Shown: one piece after another, positions 46,005 to 56,162 of the stretch
Position numbering within the stretch: the first letter of the stretch is position 1
How the letters are laid out: each line of letters opens with the position of its first letter
Notes under the pieces: generated by a model
Seen by the model: the letters and a program-made list of their open reading frames with translations, nothing else
Told to the model about the DNA's origin: nothing
Databases searched by the model: none
Program-made: the position numbers and the translations under genes
Assembly: GCF_900116105.1 (NCBI RefSeq)
Contig: NZ_FPAC01000001.1
Location: forward strand, 982,862-1,046,861
Origin: Paenibacillus sp. 453mf
GTDB lineage: Bacteria > Bacillota > Bacilli > Paenibacillales > Paenibacillaceae
Length of the DNA stretch: 64,000 nucleotides
Direction of reading: 5' to 3'

Positions 46005-46583
46005 ATGAATTGGCAGGGAAAAACGGTTGGTTATGCGATTACAGGTTCACATTGTACTTTTGAAGAGGTTATGCCTGTCGTTAAGCGGTTTAAAGATGAA
46101 GGTGCGGATGTTGTGCCTATTATTTCAAATACGGTGCTTACAACGGATACCAGGTTCGGTACGTCCGAAAGTTGGCAAAAACAGTTGAAAGATATAACAG
46201 GTAATGATATCATTTCTTCAATTGTTGAAGCTGAGCCTCTGGGACCGTCCAAAAGGCTTGATGTATTGGTCATTGCTCCTTGTACAGGAAATACCACTAG
46301 CAAGCTCGCTAATGCGATGACGGACAGTCCAGTGCTTATGGCTGCCAAATCCCAAATGCGGAATCAGCGCCCGGTCGTTCTCGCAATTTCAACGAATGAT
46401 GGACTTGGTTTGAATGCAGCGAATATTGCCAAATTACTTGTAGCCAAACATATTTACTTTGTGCCATTTGGGCAGGATAATCCACAAGCGAAACCAAATT
46501 CGCTCGTCGCTAAGATGCATTTGACCCCTGAAGCAGCTTATGCAGCTCTTGAAGGAAGACAAATGCAGCCGATCCTTATGTGA
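46005..46583 (+). CDS. dpaB: Dipicolinic acid synthase subunit B
   Basis: SpoVFB, a flavoprotein-like second subunit of dipicolinate synthase. The 192-residue sequence has YAITGSHCTFEEVMPVVKRF near the start, IIEAEPLGPSKRLDVLVIAPCTGNTTSKLAN in several blocks and NIAKLLVAKHIYFVPFGQDNP. The first block resembles flavoprotein decarboxylase folds. It lies 19 bases after dpaA with GGAGGAA upstream. Confidence 0.95.
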   Translation: MNWQGKTVGYAITGSHCTFEEVMPVVKRFKDEGADVVPIISNTVLTTDTRFGTSESWQKQLKDITGNDIISSIVEAEPLGPSKRLDVLVIAPCTGNTTSKLANAMTDSPVLMAAKSQMRNQRPVVLAISTNDGLGLNAANIAKLLVAKHIYFVPFGQDNPQAKPNSLVAKMHLTPEAAYAALEGRQMQPILM

Positions 46584-46620
46584 AGCGACAAGCGTTATGT
46601 TAATTCACTTCACGAACGAG

Positions 46621-46642
46621 AGGTATCGCAAGATGCCTTTTT
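46621..46642 (+). terminator. Intrinsic terminator after dpaB
   Basis: AGGTATC (46621-46627) and GATGCCT (46632-46638) form a 7-base stem (one G-U pair) with a GCAA tetraloop, followed by five T. It separates sporulation-specific dpaAB from the vegetative asd-dapG-dapA genes. Confidence 0.75.
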
Positions 46643-46736
46643 CGGGGTGTAAATATACCGGGAAATCCGGCTGATGAAGAAAGAGTCATAACAAAGCACT
46701 TTCGTTAGTCAGTAATCAAAGGGGAGATACACTATA

Positions 46737-47783
46737 ATGAGCAATCAAAAGTTTAATGTGGCTGTCGTGGGTGCGACGGGAGCAGTAGGAGAACAAATTA
46801 TCGGTCTACTCGAGAAGAGAGATTTTCCGATTAATAAGCTTAAGCTGTTGTCTTCCAAGCGCTCTGCCGGCTCCACGATTAACTTTAGAGGCCAAGACAT
46901 TACAGTAGAAGAAGCAACCCCTGAAAGTTTTGAAGGAATCGAAATTGCACTCTTTAGTGCGGGCGGTGATGTAAGTAAGGAGCTAGCTCCTCATGCTGTT
47001 CGTCATGGTGCAGTTTGTATCGATAACACCAATGCTTTCCGTATGGATGAGAATACACCGCTTGTTGTACCTGAAGTTAACAAAGAGAAGATCAGCGAGC
47101 ACAACGGCATTATTGCTAATCCTAACTGTTCTACAATTCAAATGGTAGCCGCGCTTAAGCCGCTGTATGACCGCTATGGTATTTCTAAAATTATTGTATC
47201 CACATACCAAGCTGTCTCGGGTGCCGGCAGCCGTGCCATTGATGAGATGCTTCGCCAATCGAAGGCTGTACTGTCTGGTGATGAGGTTAATCCGGATATC
47301 CTTCCAGTAGGATCGCTCCCAGTGAAGCATCAAATTGCTTTTAACGCAATTCCACAAATTGATAAGTTCCAAGATAACGGCTATACATTAGAGGAAATGA
47401 AAATGGTTCGTGAAACCAAAAAAATCATGTCGGATGATGCACTCGGGGTTACAGCGACATGTGTACGTATCCCGGTTATTTATGGTCACTCCGAATCGGT
47501 ATATGTAGAACTTAAAGAAAATTATGATCTAGAAGAAGTAAAAGCACTGCTGGCAGAAGCTCCTGGAGTCACTCTTGTAGATGACCCGGCAAATCAGCAG
47601 TATCCCCTTGCGACAGATGCAGCTGGCAAACCTGATGTGTTTGTAGGCCGCCTTCGTCGCGACTTGGGGAATGAAAATGGACTGAATATGTGGATTGTAT
47701 CGGATAATCTTCAAAAAGGCGCTGCATGGAACGCTGTGCAAATCGCCGAAATTATCGCATCTGAACGCTTAAGCAAAGCCTAA
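46737..47783 (+). CDS. asd: Aspartate-semialdehyde dehydrogenase
   Basis: Reduces aspartyl phosphate to aspartate semialdehyde in the lysine/DAP, threonine and methionine pathway. The NADP-binding VVGATGAVGEQI is at residues 10-21. The catalytic C131 lies in ANPNCSTIQM, followed by STYQAVSGAG and HQIAFNAIPQID. The length of 348 residues is normal. AAAGGGGAGA precedes the ATG. Confidence 0.97.
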   Translation: MSNQKFNVAVVGATGAVGEQIIGLLEKRDFPINKLKLLSSKRSAGSTINFRGQDITVEEATPESFEGIEIALFSAGGDVSKELAPHAVRHGAVCIDNTNAFRMDENTPLVVPEVNKEKISEHNGIIANPNCSTIQMVAALKPLYDRYGISKIIVSTYQAVSGAGSRAIDEMLRQSKAVLSGDEVNPDILPVGSLPVKHQIAFNAIPQIDKFQDNGYTLEEMKMVRETKKIMSDDALGVTATCVRIPVIYGHSESVYVELKENYDLEEVKALLAEAPGVTLVDDPANQQYPLATDAAGKPDVFVGRLRRDLGNENGLNMWIVSDNLQKGAAWNAVQIAEIIASERLSKA

Positions 47784-47857
47784 GTTTTCATTCCATTTGT
47801 TTTACGTACTTTCTTTCAGCTTAAGTCTTCTTGATATACAAATGGAGGAATACATGC

Positions 47858-49075
47858 ATGGGTATTTTAGTGCAAAAATTTGGGGGAACATCCCTTTCAA
47901 CACCGGCCGCAAGAGAACGTGTTATCGGACATATGAAACGCGAAATTGCTGCCGGACATTCATTAGTGGTTGTCGTCTCTGCGATGGGTCGCAGAGGCGA
48001 GCCTTATGCTACGGATACACTTCTGGACTGGATTGTTCAGAATGGAAATGCGCTGCCTGCGCGTGATAAGGATATTCTGTTATCCTGCGGAGAACTGATT
48101 TCAGCAGCTACACTTACAAGCCTGGTTGAGCATGAAGGAATTTCAGCAACCGTACTGACAGGTGGTCAGGCTGGCATACTAACTGACGATCAATTTGGCA
48201 ATGCCCGGATTCTCGCCGTTAAGCCTGAACGAATTCTTGAAGAACTGAAGACACACCAGGTTGTTATTGTGGCGGGGTTCCAGGGCGCCAATGAAACAGG
48301 TGACATAACGACACTGGGACGCGGAGGCAGTGATACTTCAGCTACAGCGCTCGGTGCTGCTCTGCATGCGGATATGGTCGATATCTATACAGATGTGGAC
48401 GGAATTCTTACCGCAGACCCGAGAATTGTTGAGGATGCAAAGCCGCTCTTGTATGTTGGATATGCGGAGATCAGCAATATGGCTCACCAAGGTGCGAAGG
48501 TAATCCATCCTCGTGCAGTGGAAATCGCGATGCAGGCACAGATTCCTGTGCGTGTCAGATCAACCTTCGGTGATGGGGAAGGAACCTTAATTACGCATCC
48601 TGAAGGGATCAAGGACATACAGACTGGAATTGTGGACCGATTCGTAACGGGTATTGCCTATGTGAATAATGTCACGCAAATTATGGTTGAGGCAGACAAG
48701 GAAGTTGGTAAACTTCAGCTACAAGTGTTCAAAGCGATGGCTGAGAATGGAATCAGTGTTGATTTTATTAATGTATCACCTTCCGGAGCTGTTTATACTG
48801 TATTTGATTATGACTCGGAGAAGGCAATTCGTATTCTTCAGGAAATGGATCTTAAGCCTAGAAGCTTGTCAGGCTGTGCTAAGGTCAGTGTCATTGGTGG
48901 AGGCATTAATGGTGTTCCCGGAATTATGGCTAGAATTGTAGAATCACTCGCAGAGGCGGATATCGAGATATTGCAGTCTGCGGACTCCAATACAACGATT
49001 TGGGTACTTGTCAAGAAGGAAGATATGGTGGGAGCGCTTCGTGCACTTCATTCCAAATTTGAACTTCATCGCTAG
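47858..49075 (+). CDS. dapG: Aspartate kinase I (DapG type)
   Basis: Phosphorylates aspartate to start the DAP pathway. The kinase domain opens with ILVQKFGGTSLST and includes VVVVSAMGRRGEPYATDTLLDW and TTLGRGGSDTSATALGAAL. The C-terminal half has two ACT domains. I chose the ATG at 47858 because GGAGG (47844-47848) lies 9 bases upstream; this gives 405 residues, near B. subtilis DapG. The genomic order dpaAB-asd-dapG-dapA identifies the DAP-linked isozyme. Confidence 0.95.
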   Translation: MGILVQKFGGTSLSTPAARERVIGHMKREIAAGHSLVVVVSAMGRRGEPYATDTLLDWIVQNGNALPARDKDILLSCGELISAATLTSLVEHEGISATVLTGGQAGILTDDQFGNARILAVKPERILEELKTHQVVIVAGFQGANETGDITTLGRGGSDTSATALGAALHADMVDIYTDVDGILTADPRIVEDAKPLLYVGYAEISNMAHQGAKVIHPRAVEIAMQAQIPVRVRSTFGDGEGTLITHPEGIKDIQTGIVDRFVTGIAYVNNVTQIMVEADKEVGKLQLQVFKAMAENGISVDFINVSPSGAVYTVFDYDSEKAIRILQEMDLKPRSLSGCAKVSVIGGGINGVPGIMARIVESLAEADIEILQSADSNTTIWVLVKKEDMVGALRALHSKFELHR

Positions 49076-49102
49076 AGACGAGAGTGCAAGGAGGATACAA
49101 TC

Positions 49103-49984
49103 GTGGAATTCGGAAGACTAATAACAGCAATGGTTACCCCGTTTAACGATGAAGGCGGTATCCATTGGGAAGAAACCTCCAGACTAATCGATTACTTAAT
49201 TGATGTGCAAAAAACAGATACATTGGTCGTTGCTGGAACAACAGGCGAATCACCGACATTATCCGAACATGAAAAAGTTCAGCTGTTTGAATTTGTAGTT
49301 AAGCACGCTGCAGGCCGTGTCAAAATTATTGCCGGTACAGGCAGCAACAGCACACATCATTCGATCGAGCTTACCCGTGAGGCGGAGAAGGCCGGTGTGG
49401 ATGGTGTGCTTCTGGTTGTTCCTTATTACAACAAACCGAACCAGGAAGGAATGTACCAGCATTTTTCTGCGATAGCCAAGGCTACCTCCCTTCCTGTAAT
49501 GCTGTATAACGTACCTGGACGAACAGGAGCCAGCCTGTCTGTGGAGACGACGCTTCAGCTTGCAGCTATTGATAATATTGTTGCCACTAAAGAGTGTGCA
49601 TCCATTGAACAGGTGGCACGGATTTCAGGTGCTGCTCCTGAAGGATTTAAAGTCTATTCAGGCGATGATTCCTCAGTGCTTCCAGCTCTGGCTGTGGGTG
49701 GATACGGTATTGTCAGTGTAGCCGGCCATATTGTTGGTGCATCAATGAGAGAAATGATTGATGCCTATGTTAGCGGTGATGTGTCGAAGGCAGCTTCGAT
49801 TAATCATCGATTATTACCTGTTTTCAAGGGCTTGTTTGAAGCGCCGCATCCGGTCCCTAATCCGGTTGCAGTCAAATATGCACTTGCACTGAGAGGTTAT
49901 GCGGTAGGAACCGTTAGACTGCCTCTTGTACCTCCTACGGAGCAGGAGCAGGAATTTATCCGTCATTTGATCAGTAACGTATGA
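49103..49984 (+). CDS. dapA: 4-hydroxy-tetrahydrodipicolinate synthase
   Basis: Condenses pyruvate with aspartate semialdehyde. The 293-residue TIM barrel has VVAGTTGESPTL (T46, T47), Y135 in MLYNVPGRTG and the Schiff-base K163 in ATKECAS. Its product is the branch point between DAP for the cell wall and dipicolinate for spores. It has a GTG start with AAGGAGG upstream. Confidence 0.97.
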   Translation: MEFGRLITAMVTPFNDEGGIHWEETSRLIDYLIDVQKTDTLVVAGTTGESPTLSEHEKVQLFEFVVKHAAGRVKIIAGTGSNSTHHSIELTREAEKAGVDGVLLVVPYYNKPNQEGMYQHFSAIAKATSLPVMLYNVPGRTGASLSVETTLQLAAIDNIVATKECASIEQVARISGAAPEGFKVYSGDDSSVLPALAVGGYGIVSVAGHIVGASMREMIDAYVSGDVSKAASINHRLLPVFKGLFEAPHPVPNPVAVKYALALRGYAVGTVRLPLVPPTEQEQEFIRHLISNV

Positions 49985-50021
49985 TCATGTAATATTGGTG
50001 GTTATAGAAGTGTCAATTGTC

Positions 50022-50061
50022 AAACCCTCGTACTCAAGAAGTTTGAGTACGGGGGTTTTTT
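50022..50061 (+). terminator. Intrinsic terminator after dapA
   Basis: AAACCC-T-CGTACTCAA (50022-50037) pairs with TTTGAGTACG-GGGGTTT (50042-50058) with a small loop and minor slippage, then continues into T residues to 50061. It is a long and stable hairpin. Confidence 0.85.
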
Positions 50062-50192
50062 GTAAGGGATAGGGAAGTTCTATGAAGCGGTAGCTAAGGC
50101 TTAAATGTACTTCAGAAGCGCTGTTTAAAGAAGGGGAACTTGTTTGTTTTCATATGAAATGGAGAAACTAAACCTTACAAAACGTGACTGAC

Positions 50193-50222
50193 TTGTTTTT
50201 TCAGTTTTTAATCATGTATAAT
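50193..50222 (+). promoter_or_regulatory. Promoter for the RNase J gene
   Basis: TTGTTT (50193-50198) and a perfect TATAAT (50217-50222) are separated by 18 bases. This implies an untranslated leader of about 150 bases. Confidence 0.6.
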
Positions 50223-50378
50223 GATGTCAAGTGACTGGGTGCGGTATATTTTTGAAATAGATTGTTTAACAGCAAAGTGTGTGGGAACTTCGGCTGAGAA
50301 GCTATAGGTTTCTTTAATAAAATAGTAATAATATCATTAAGGTACGACGTCCAACTACCATAGGAGGTTCAGATTCTT
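50223..50378 (+). other. Long untranslated leader before the RNase J gene
   Basis: With the preceding dapA terminator and promoter, this accounts for the only gene-free stretch over 300 bases (49985-50378). I see no open frame and only weak local folding, for example around GGAACTTCGGCTGAGAAGC (50283-50301). RNase J is reported to act on 5' ends, so feedback on its own leader is possible but not shown by the sequence. Confidence 0.35.
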
Positions 50379-52058
50379 TTGTCAAAAAAAAATAACAACG
50401 ATAAATTGATGATTTTCGCATTGGGCGGCGTCGGTGAAATCGGTAAGAACATGTATGTTGTTCAGTACGGTAATGACATTGTAGTCGTAGATGCAGGTTT
50501 AAAATTTCCAGAAGAGGATATGCTTGGCATTGATATCGTCATTCCAGATATTTCCTATCTAACTGAAAATCGAGATAAAGTAAAAGGGATTGTACTGACA
50601 CACGGACATGAAGATCACATTGGCGGATTGCCTTATGTACTCAAACATCTTAATGTACCAGTATACGGAACCAAGCTTACACTCGGACTTGTAGAAAATA
50701 AGCTGAAGGAAGCTAATTTGCTTGGCGAGACCAAGCGGATTCTCATCAACGAGGATTCCGAAATACAGCTTGGCAATAGCCTTAAGGTTAATTTCTTCAA
50801 GACAAACCACAGTATTCCTGATTCTGTAGGTGTGTGCGTCGAGACTCCAGAAGGTGCCGTTGTTCATACGGGAGACTTCAAATTTGACCATACTCCAGTC
50901 AATGGTCAGTATGCAGATCTTCAGCGTATGGCAGAAATCGGTTCCAAAGGCGTGCTGGCACTGTTATCAGATAGTACGAACGCAGAGAAGCCAGGGTTTA
51001 CTCCTTCAGAGAAAAATGTTGGAGTCGTTATGGAGGATATTTTCCGTAAGGCAAGTCAGCGAGTGGTTGTTGCGACCTTCGCATCGAACGTGCACCGGAT
51101 CCAGCAAGTAATTAACGCTGCTGAAACAACGGGACGCAAAGTAACCGTGATCGGCAGAAGCATGGTTAATGTAGTGAGTATTGCTTCCGATCTTGGTTAT
51201 CTGGATATTCCTGATGGCATGATTATTGAGCCGGAGGAAGTAGGGAAGATTGCCGCAGATCGAGTTGTTATATTGTGCACAGGCTCCCAAGGGGAACCGA
51301 TGTCTGCGCTTACTCGCATGGCTCGCTCCACACATCGTAAAGTCGATATCTTGCCTGGTGACACAGTCATTATTGCAGCAACACCAGTTCCAGGTAACGA
51401 GAAATATGTTGGGCGTACGATAGATGAATTGTTTAGACTTGGCGCTGAGGTTCATTACAGCGGAGCTAACTCTGGCGTACACGTCTCCGGTCACGGCAGC
51501 CAAGAGGAATTGAAACTCATGCTGAATCTTATGAAGCCTAAATATTTCATTCCAATTCACGGTGAATTCAGAATGCAGCGTCGTCATGCACTGCTGGCTG
51601 AGTCTGTGGGTATTGATTCAGATAACATCTTTATCACGGATGTTGGTGAAGTTGTTGAGATTCAAGGTGGAGCTGCTCGCAGAGCGGGCAAGGTTTCTTC
51701 CGGAAATGTATTAATCGATGGTCTGGGTGTAGGCGATGTAGGAAATATCGTACTGCGTGATCGCAAGCTGCTGTCGCAAGATGGAATTCTTGTCGTCGTT
51801 GTTACGCTTAGCAAGCAGGACGGTAAGATTGTTTCCGGTCCTGACATCATCTCCAGAGGATTCGTGTATGTTCGTGAATCCGAAGGTCTGTTGGATGAAG
51901 CTAATCGTATTGTAACAAGTACGCTTCAGAAGCTTATGAGTGAGAATGTCAATGAATGGGCATCACTCAAAACAAATGTCAAAGACGCGCTCGGACGTTT
52001 CTTGTATGAGCAAACGCGCCGTCGCCCTATGATTTTGCCAATCATTATGGAAGTATAG
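50379..52058 (+). CDS. rnj: Ribonuclease J
   Basis: Metallo-beta-lactamase/beta-CASP ribonuclease with 5'-3' exo and endonuclease activity in mRNA decay and rRNA processing. The sequence starts MIFALGGVGEIGKNMYVVQYG after ten residues. The zinc motif HGHEDH is intact (H75, H77, D79, H80), with IHTGDF-like VHTGDFKFDHTPV, the beta-CASP region FASNVHRIQQV and PIHGEFRMQRRH. The length of 559 residues is normal. The position after dapA is that of rnjB in B. subtilis, but the complete catalytic motif is J1-like. TTG start with AGGAGG 11 bases upstream. Confidence 0.95.
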   Translation: MSKKNNNDKLMIFALGGVGEIGKNMYVVQYGNDIVVVDAGLKFPEEDMLGIDIVIPDISYLTENRDKVKGIVLTHGHEDHIGGLPYVLKHLNVPVYGTKLTLGLVENKLKEANLLGETKRILINEDSEIQLGNSLKVNFFKTNHSIPDSVGVCVETPEGAVVHTGDFKFDHTPVNGQYADLQRMAEIGSKGVLALLSDSTNAEKPGFTPSEKNVGVVMEDIFRKASQRVVVATFASNVHRIQQVINAAETTGRKVTVIGRSMVNVVSIASDLGYLDIPDGMIIEPEEVGKIAADRVVILCTGSQGEPMSALTRMARSTHRKVDILPGDTVIIAATPVPGNEKYVGRTIDELFRLGAEVHYSGANSGVHVSGHGSQEELKLMLNLMKPKYFIPIHGEFRMQRRHALLAESVGIDSDNIFITDVGEVVEIQGGAARRAGKVSSGNVLIDGLGVGDVGNIVLRDRKLLSQDGILVVVVTLSKQDGKIVSGPDIISRGFVYVRESEGLLDEANRIVTSTLQKLMSENVNEWASLKTNVKDALGRFLYEQTRRRPMILPIIMEV

Positions 52059-52091
52059 TAAACCAATAACTTCAAACGAAGGCACACAGTC

Positions 52092-52152
52092 GCCTCTTCT
52101 AAGCTAACAGGTAATATTGGACGGTTCCCTGTTAGCGCGGAAGAGGCTTTTT
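52092..52152 (+). terminator. Two-tier terminator after the RNase J gene
   Basis: Outer GCCTCTTC (52092-52099) pairs with GAAGAGGC (52140-52147) and inner GCTAACAGG (52103-52111) pairs with CCTGTTAGC (52128-52136), both perfect, followed by TTTTT. Confidence 0.88.
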
Positions 52153-52239
52153 CGTGTGTATTCGTGTGTATAAGATCCGTTATGGAATTGTCATACTAAC
52201 CCAGATATTGAAGACAAAACTTTCAAAGGAAGTGTTGAT

Positions 52240-53016
52240 GTGACAAATCCGTTATTCGGCAAAGATAAAGGCGAAAGTCCAAAGAACGAGACGCCTATGC
52301 TGCCTCCTGAGCAGCAGCCCAAGACTAATCCTGTTGTAAATACAATACAAGAGCTTGGTCAAACTACAGTCCCTTCCGGGGAATCCAATATCTTCTGCAT
52401 GACAATTATTGGTCAAATCGAAGGGCATCTTATTTTGCCTCCACAAAATAAAACAACGAAATACGAGCATCTCATCCCACAGCTGGTTGCGGCAGAGCAA
52501 AATCCACGGATCGAAGGCATTCTAATCATATTGAATACCGTTGGCGGTGATGTGGAAGCAGGCCTTGCCATCGCAGAAATGATTGCTTCGATGTCCAAGC
52601 CCACGGTTACTGTTGTCATCGGCGGAGGTCATAGTATCGGGGTGCCTATAGCCGTCAGCAGTACGTATTCCATTATTGCGGAGAGTGCTACAATGACCAT
52701 TCATCCGATACGCATGAACGGGTTATTTATCGGGGTTCCCCAGACCTTTGAGTACATTGAGAAAATGCAGGAGCGGGTTGTGCGTTTTGTAACTTCCCAC
52801 TCTCGTATTACGGAGGATCATTTCAAAGAGCTGATGTTTAAGCAGGGGGAATTAAACCGGGATATTGGTACAGCAGTAGGCGGAAATGATGCAGTTCAAT
52901 ATGGCTTAATGGATGCGGTGGGTGGAATTGGTGATGCCATTGCAGAACTAAATAAGTTGATTTTGTCGAGAAAGGGTATGAGGGCTGCCGCTTCTCCTGG
53001 AGGGATGACACAATGA
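52240..53016 (+). CDS. tepA: ClpP-fold serine protease TepA (YmfB)
   Basis: Cytosolic ClpP/SppA-like protein of the TepA family, reported in B. subtilis to degrade spore small acid-soluble proteins or aid export. The N-terminal 50 residues are Pro/Asn-rich. The fold follows with [25 protein letters not shown] in blocks, [16 protein letters not shown] carrying the likely nucleophile Ser, and [10 protein letters not shown] with the His region. The length of 258 residues fits. The GTG start has AAAGGAAGTG upstream. It overlaps ylzJ by 4 bases. Confidence 0.92.
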   Translation: MTNPLFGKDKGESPKNETPMLPPEQQPKTNPVVNTIQELGQTTVPSGESNIFCMTIIGQIEGHLILPPQNKTTKYEHLIPQLVAAEQNPRIEGILIILNTVGGDVEAGLAIAEMIASMSKPTVTVVIGGGHSIGVPIAVSSTYSIIAESATMTIHPIRMNGLFIGVPQTFEYIEKMQERVVRFVTSHSRITEDHFKELMFKQGELNRDIGTAVGGNDAVQYGLMDAVGGIGDAIAELNKLILSRKGMRAAASPGGMTQ

Positions 53017-53237
53017 CCCTATATACGATAATGTCAGGTGAGCAGATCTTTGAAGGAATGTGGAAAGAACAGCCTGCACTATTAGAGATGGAAGTAGAAG
53101 GCCGATTATTGCAGATCATGCCTGTTAACGAACGCTCAGGGGTTATCGTAAGGCTGATTAATGGCAGTCTGTATGATTATCTGGATTCTGCATATGCTCC
53201 CGGGCGTGAAATTTCGCTTAACTCTGCTCAAAATTAG
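53013..53237 (+). CDS. ylzJ: YlzJ-like short protein
   Basis: A 74-residue protein of unknown function that follows tepA in many Bacillales. Its start overlaps the tepA stop (ATGA). The sequence [15 protein letters not shown], then [22 protein letters not shown], suggests a small beta-rich fold. Coupling implies a role with TepA; this is inference from position. Confidence 0.85.
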   Translation: MTLYTIMSGEQIFEGMWKEQPALLEMEVEGRLLQIMPVNERSGVIVRLINGSLYDYLDSAYAPGREISLNSAQN

Positions 53238-53296
53238 GCATATGGACTCGTGGTCAAGATTCGACGAAAAAGAACATATGTGCGGATGTGGACTTA

Positions 53297-53305
53297 TGGT
53301 ATAAT
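53297..53305 (+). promoter_or_regulatory. Extended -10 promoter before spoIIIE
   Basis: TGGTATAAT is an extended -10 element with a perfect TATAAT at 53300-53305. The -35 region is poor (TATGTG at 53277-53282), which extended -10 promoters tolerate. Confidence 0.5.
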
Positions 53306-53326
53306 ATTCTTCTGGAGGTGACCTTT

Positions 53327-55972
53327 TTGGCCAGAAGAAAGAAAAAGAAAAAGAGAGCAGCCCTTGGCGGGGTTCTTAAATATGAGATTTATGGGATCAT
53401 ATTGATTACCCTGTCGGTTATAGCTCTATCGGGTGAAGCCACTGTAGGACGATCATTGTCCAAAATGTTTGGACTTCTGCTCGGCAAGTTTTACTTCATC
53501 ATCCCGTTAATTGGTATCTACTATGGATTAATGGTGATGATTCATCGTAAATGGCCATCAGGGTGGAATCATCGTAAAAGTGGAGTTCTTTTGTTAGTTC
53601 TTGCATTGACGTTAATGAGCACAATATCAGCCATGGAGCAGAAGCTGAGTCCTATAGGTGAATTGAATCCTGGCGGTGTTATGTCTCAAATACATATCGA
53701 TTTGCAGACAGAGCTGTTAAGGCCTGCTGAAACGGGCAACGCTTCGATGCTTGGTAAGGACATCAGCGGCGGATATACAGGTGCAGTGGAATATTCGGCA
53801 TTATTATGGCTGTTCGGAAGCATGGGGGCCAATCTCATGATGATTGTCATGTTCATCATCAGCTTCATGCTGATTACGAACTTATCCTATGTAGATCTGA
53901 TTCGTATCTTCAGAACGCGGGTTCTTCGCGCAGGGAAATCATTTATCCAGAACTGGAGCACTTCCAAGACAACAGCGGTGCGTCACAAGAAGAAGCAAAC
54001 TAAACAGAAGACGAAGGCTGTTCCGGTCCATGAGGAAGTTGAGGATGAAGAAGAGGAAGAATTAGTATCTCCTTCCCGGAAAAAGATTCCTTTGTTATTT
54101 CAATTGTTTGGACAAGGAACCAGCAAGAAGAGTAATGCTTCCAATGGTGAGTTGTCAGTTCACGATGATGAAGAGGAGCATGATGGACAAGGAGCTGTTA
54201 TATATGGTGAATCTTCAGCTCCTGTCAGCCGCTCTCAGCAAGTATGGCATGAGGACGCGTCAGACAATGATCAGGATCTAATTCCTCAGAAAGATCGTGG
54301 AAACCCTCCATTGCCGATCATTCGAGATTTCTTCGAGAATGTGCGCAGTGAAGGATCGGTATTGGAGGAAGACCTGGATGACGCTTACGAGGCCAAGGAC
54401 ACTGTACATGAGGAGATGCCGTTCCCTGACGAATTTGTGAATGACACAGCTGAAGGTAATGCAGAATCTATAAGCGATAGTGCAAATGAGCAGTTGAACT
54501 CTGCTCCGTCAGCAGAAGCGGGTGAACAGAAACCACCTGCTAAGCCGCCGAAGCCTTACAAGCTGCCTCCTTTTCGCCTGCTTGCTAAACCAAACGGCAG
54601 TGGAAAGGGAGGAGATCAGAACGATTACAAGCAAACGGCGAGGAAGCTGGAAGCGACGCTTGAAAGCTTTGGTGTCAGAGCCAAAGTGCTTGAGGTTGTC
54701 CGAGGTCCTGCCGTAACGAGATATGAGATTCAGCCAGATATCGGGGTTAAAGTTAGTCGGATTGTCAGTTTAACAGATGATATCGCACTCGCGCTCGCAG
54801 CCAAGGACATTCGTATGGAGGCACCTATCCCCGGGAAATCGGCAATAGGTATTGAAGTGCCTAACAGCGAAGTATCGGTAGTAACGATGCGGGAAGTGAT
54901 GGAGACAGCTACATTCCAAGAAGCTGAATCGAAATTGTCGATTGCTTTTGGCCGGGACATCTCGGGACAGACGATTGTTGGAAACCTGGCGCGAATGCCC
55001 CACTTGTTAGTCGCTGGGGCAACTGGTTCAGGTAAATCGGTATGTATTAACGGAATCATCACGAGTATTTTGTATAAGGCTAAGCCTACGGAGGTTAAGT
55101 TTCTGATGGTCGATCCGAAGATGGTCGAGTTAAATGTGTACAATGGCATTCCTCATTTGCTTGCACCTGTCGTCACCGATCCGAAACGCGCTTCTCTTGC
55201 ACTTAAGAAGATCGTAGTCGAGATGGAGAAACGTTATGAGCTATTCTCTAAGTCGGGTACACGTAATGTCGAAGGGTACAACAATCTCATGAAGGACAAC
55301 CCTGATGCGGTACTGCCCTACATCGTTGTTATCGTTGATGAGCTTGCAGATCTCATGATGGTTGCTGCTAATGATGTCGAGGATGCCATTGCAAGACTTG
55401 CACAGATGGCTCGTGCGGCAGGCATTCACCTGATTATTGCCACCCAAAGACCATCAGTAGATGTCATCACCGGTGTGATCAAGGCGAATATTCCTTCTCG
55501 GATCGCTTTCGGCGTGTCCTCTCAAGTGGACTCCAGAACAATACTCGATATGGGCGGTGCCGAGAAGCTGCTTGGACGAGGAGATATGCTGTTTATGCCT
55601 ATGGGCTCTTCTAAGCCTGTTCGAGTTCAGGGTGCATTTATGAGCGATCATGAGGTTGAGAACATTGTAAGCTTTGTTAGCAATCAGGCTGACGCAGAAT
55701 ATGACGAATCGCTTGTGCCAGAGATCGATGATTCGGTTCAGCAGGCAGATGAAGTACAGGACGAATTGTACGAGCAGGCAGTCCAGATTATTCTTGAAGC
55801 GAAGCAAGCCTCCGTTTCCTTACTGCAGCGTCGTATGCGGGTAGGATACACTCGTGCTGCCAGACTAATCGACTCGATGGAGGCCAGAGGTATTATTGGA
55901 CCTTACGAAGGCAGCAAACCGAGAGAAGTCCTTGTATCACTAGAGCAATACCAAGCTAATAAAATCAGCTAA
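53327..55972 (+). CDS. spoIIIE: DNA translocase SpoIIIE/FtsK
   Basis: Septum-anchored ATP-driven DNA pump moving the chromosome into the forespore and clearing DNA from division septa. A basic N-terminus ([12 protein letters not shown]) precedes about four membrane helices (residues 20-200) and an acidic linker of about 230 residues. The motor has Walker A GATGSGKS (residues 564-571), Walker [13 protein letters not shown] and [13 protein letters not shown]. The C-terminal gamma winged-helix domain ([19 protein letters not shown]) recognises polarity sequences. The TTG at 53327 has GGAGGTG 6 bases upstream and gives 881 residues. Confidence 0.96.
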   Translation: MARRKKKKKRAALGGVLKYEIYGIILITLSVIALSGEATVGRSLSKMFGLLLGKFYFIIPLIGIYYGLMVMIHRKWPSGWNHRKSGVLLLVLALTLMSTISAMEQKLSPIGELNPGGVMSQIHIDLQTELLRPAETGNASMLGKDISGGYTGAVEYSALLWLFGSMGANLMMIVMFIISFMLITNLSYVDLIRIFRTRVLRAGKSFIQNWSTSKTTAVRHKKKQTKQKTKAVPVHEEVEDEEEEELVSPSRKKIPLLFQLFGQGTSKKSNASNGELSVHDDEEEHDGQGAVIYGESSAPVSRSQQVWHEDASDNDQDLIPQKDRGNPPLPIIRDFFENVRSEGSVLEEDLDDAYEAKDTVHEEMPFPDEFVNDTAEGNAESISDSANEQLNSAPSAEAGEQKPPAKPPKPYKLPPFRLLAKPNGSGKGGDQNDYKQTARKLEATLESFGVRAKVLEVVRGPAVTRYEIQPDIGVKVSRIVSLTDDIALALAAKDIRMEAPIPGKSAIGIEVPNSEVSVVTMREVMETATFQEAESKLSIAFGRDISGQTIVGNLARMPHLLVAGATGSGKSVCINGIITSILYKAKPTEVKFLMVDPKMVELNVYNGIPHLLAPVVTDPKRASLALKKIVVEMEKRYELFSKSGTRNVEGYNNLMKDNPDAVLPYIVVIVDELADLMMVAANDVEDAIARLAQMARAAGIHLIIATQRPSVDVITGVIKANIPSRIAFGVSSQVDSRTILDMGGAEKLLGRGDMLFMPMGSSKPVRVQGAFMSDHEVENIVSFVSNQADAEYDESLVPEIDDSVQQADEVQDELYEQAVQIILEAKQASVSLLQRRMRVGYTRAARLIDSMEARGIIGPYEGSKPREVLVSLEQYQANKIS

Positions 55973-56013
55973 TAATCCGCTCATGCGGTGCTAAAGTATT
56001 GATTGAAAGAATG

Positions 56014-56053
56014 AAGGCCTCTAACCCTTTAAATAGGGATAGAGGCCTTTTTT
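56014..56053 (+). terminator. Intrinsic terminator after spoIIIE
   Basis: AAGGCCTCTA-A-CCCT (56014-56028) pairs with AGGG-A-TAGAGGCCTT (56035-56049) and is followed by a run of T. It is nearly perfect and very stable. Confidence 0.9.
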
Positions 56054-56120
56054 ATACAGATCGAAAAATGAGTGATCTTGATTACCATCCTTTTACATGC
56101 TCTCGATATCCATGGTTAGT

Positions 56121-56150
56121 GCATAGGAACAATAAATGCTAAACATAATA
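56121..56150 (+). promoter_or_regulatory. Sigma-G type forespore promoter before the SleB-like gene
   Basis: GCATA (56121-56125) and CATAATA (56144-56150) are separated by exactly 18 bases, which fits the sigma-G consensus GMATR-N18-CATNMTA at every position. sleB is forespore-expressed under sigma-G in B. subtilis, so promoter and gene type agree. Confidence 0.65.
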
Positions 56151-56162
56151 ATTGTAGCCATC

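Noticed and set aside
47797-48066. 89-codon plus-strand frame overlapping the start of dapG
   Set aside because: It overlaps dapG in another frame, has low-complexity Arg/Cys content and no supporting features.
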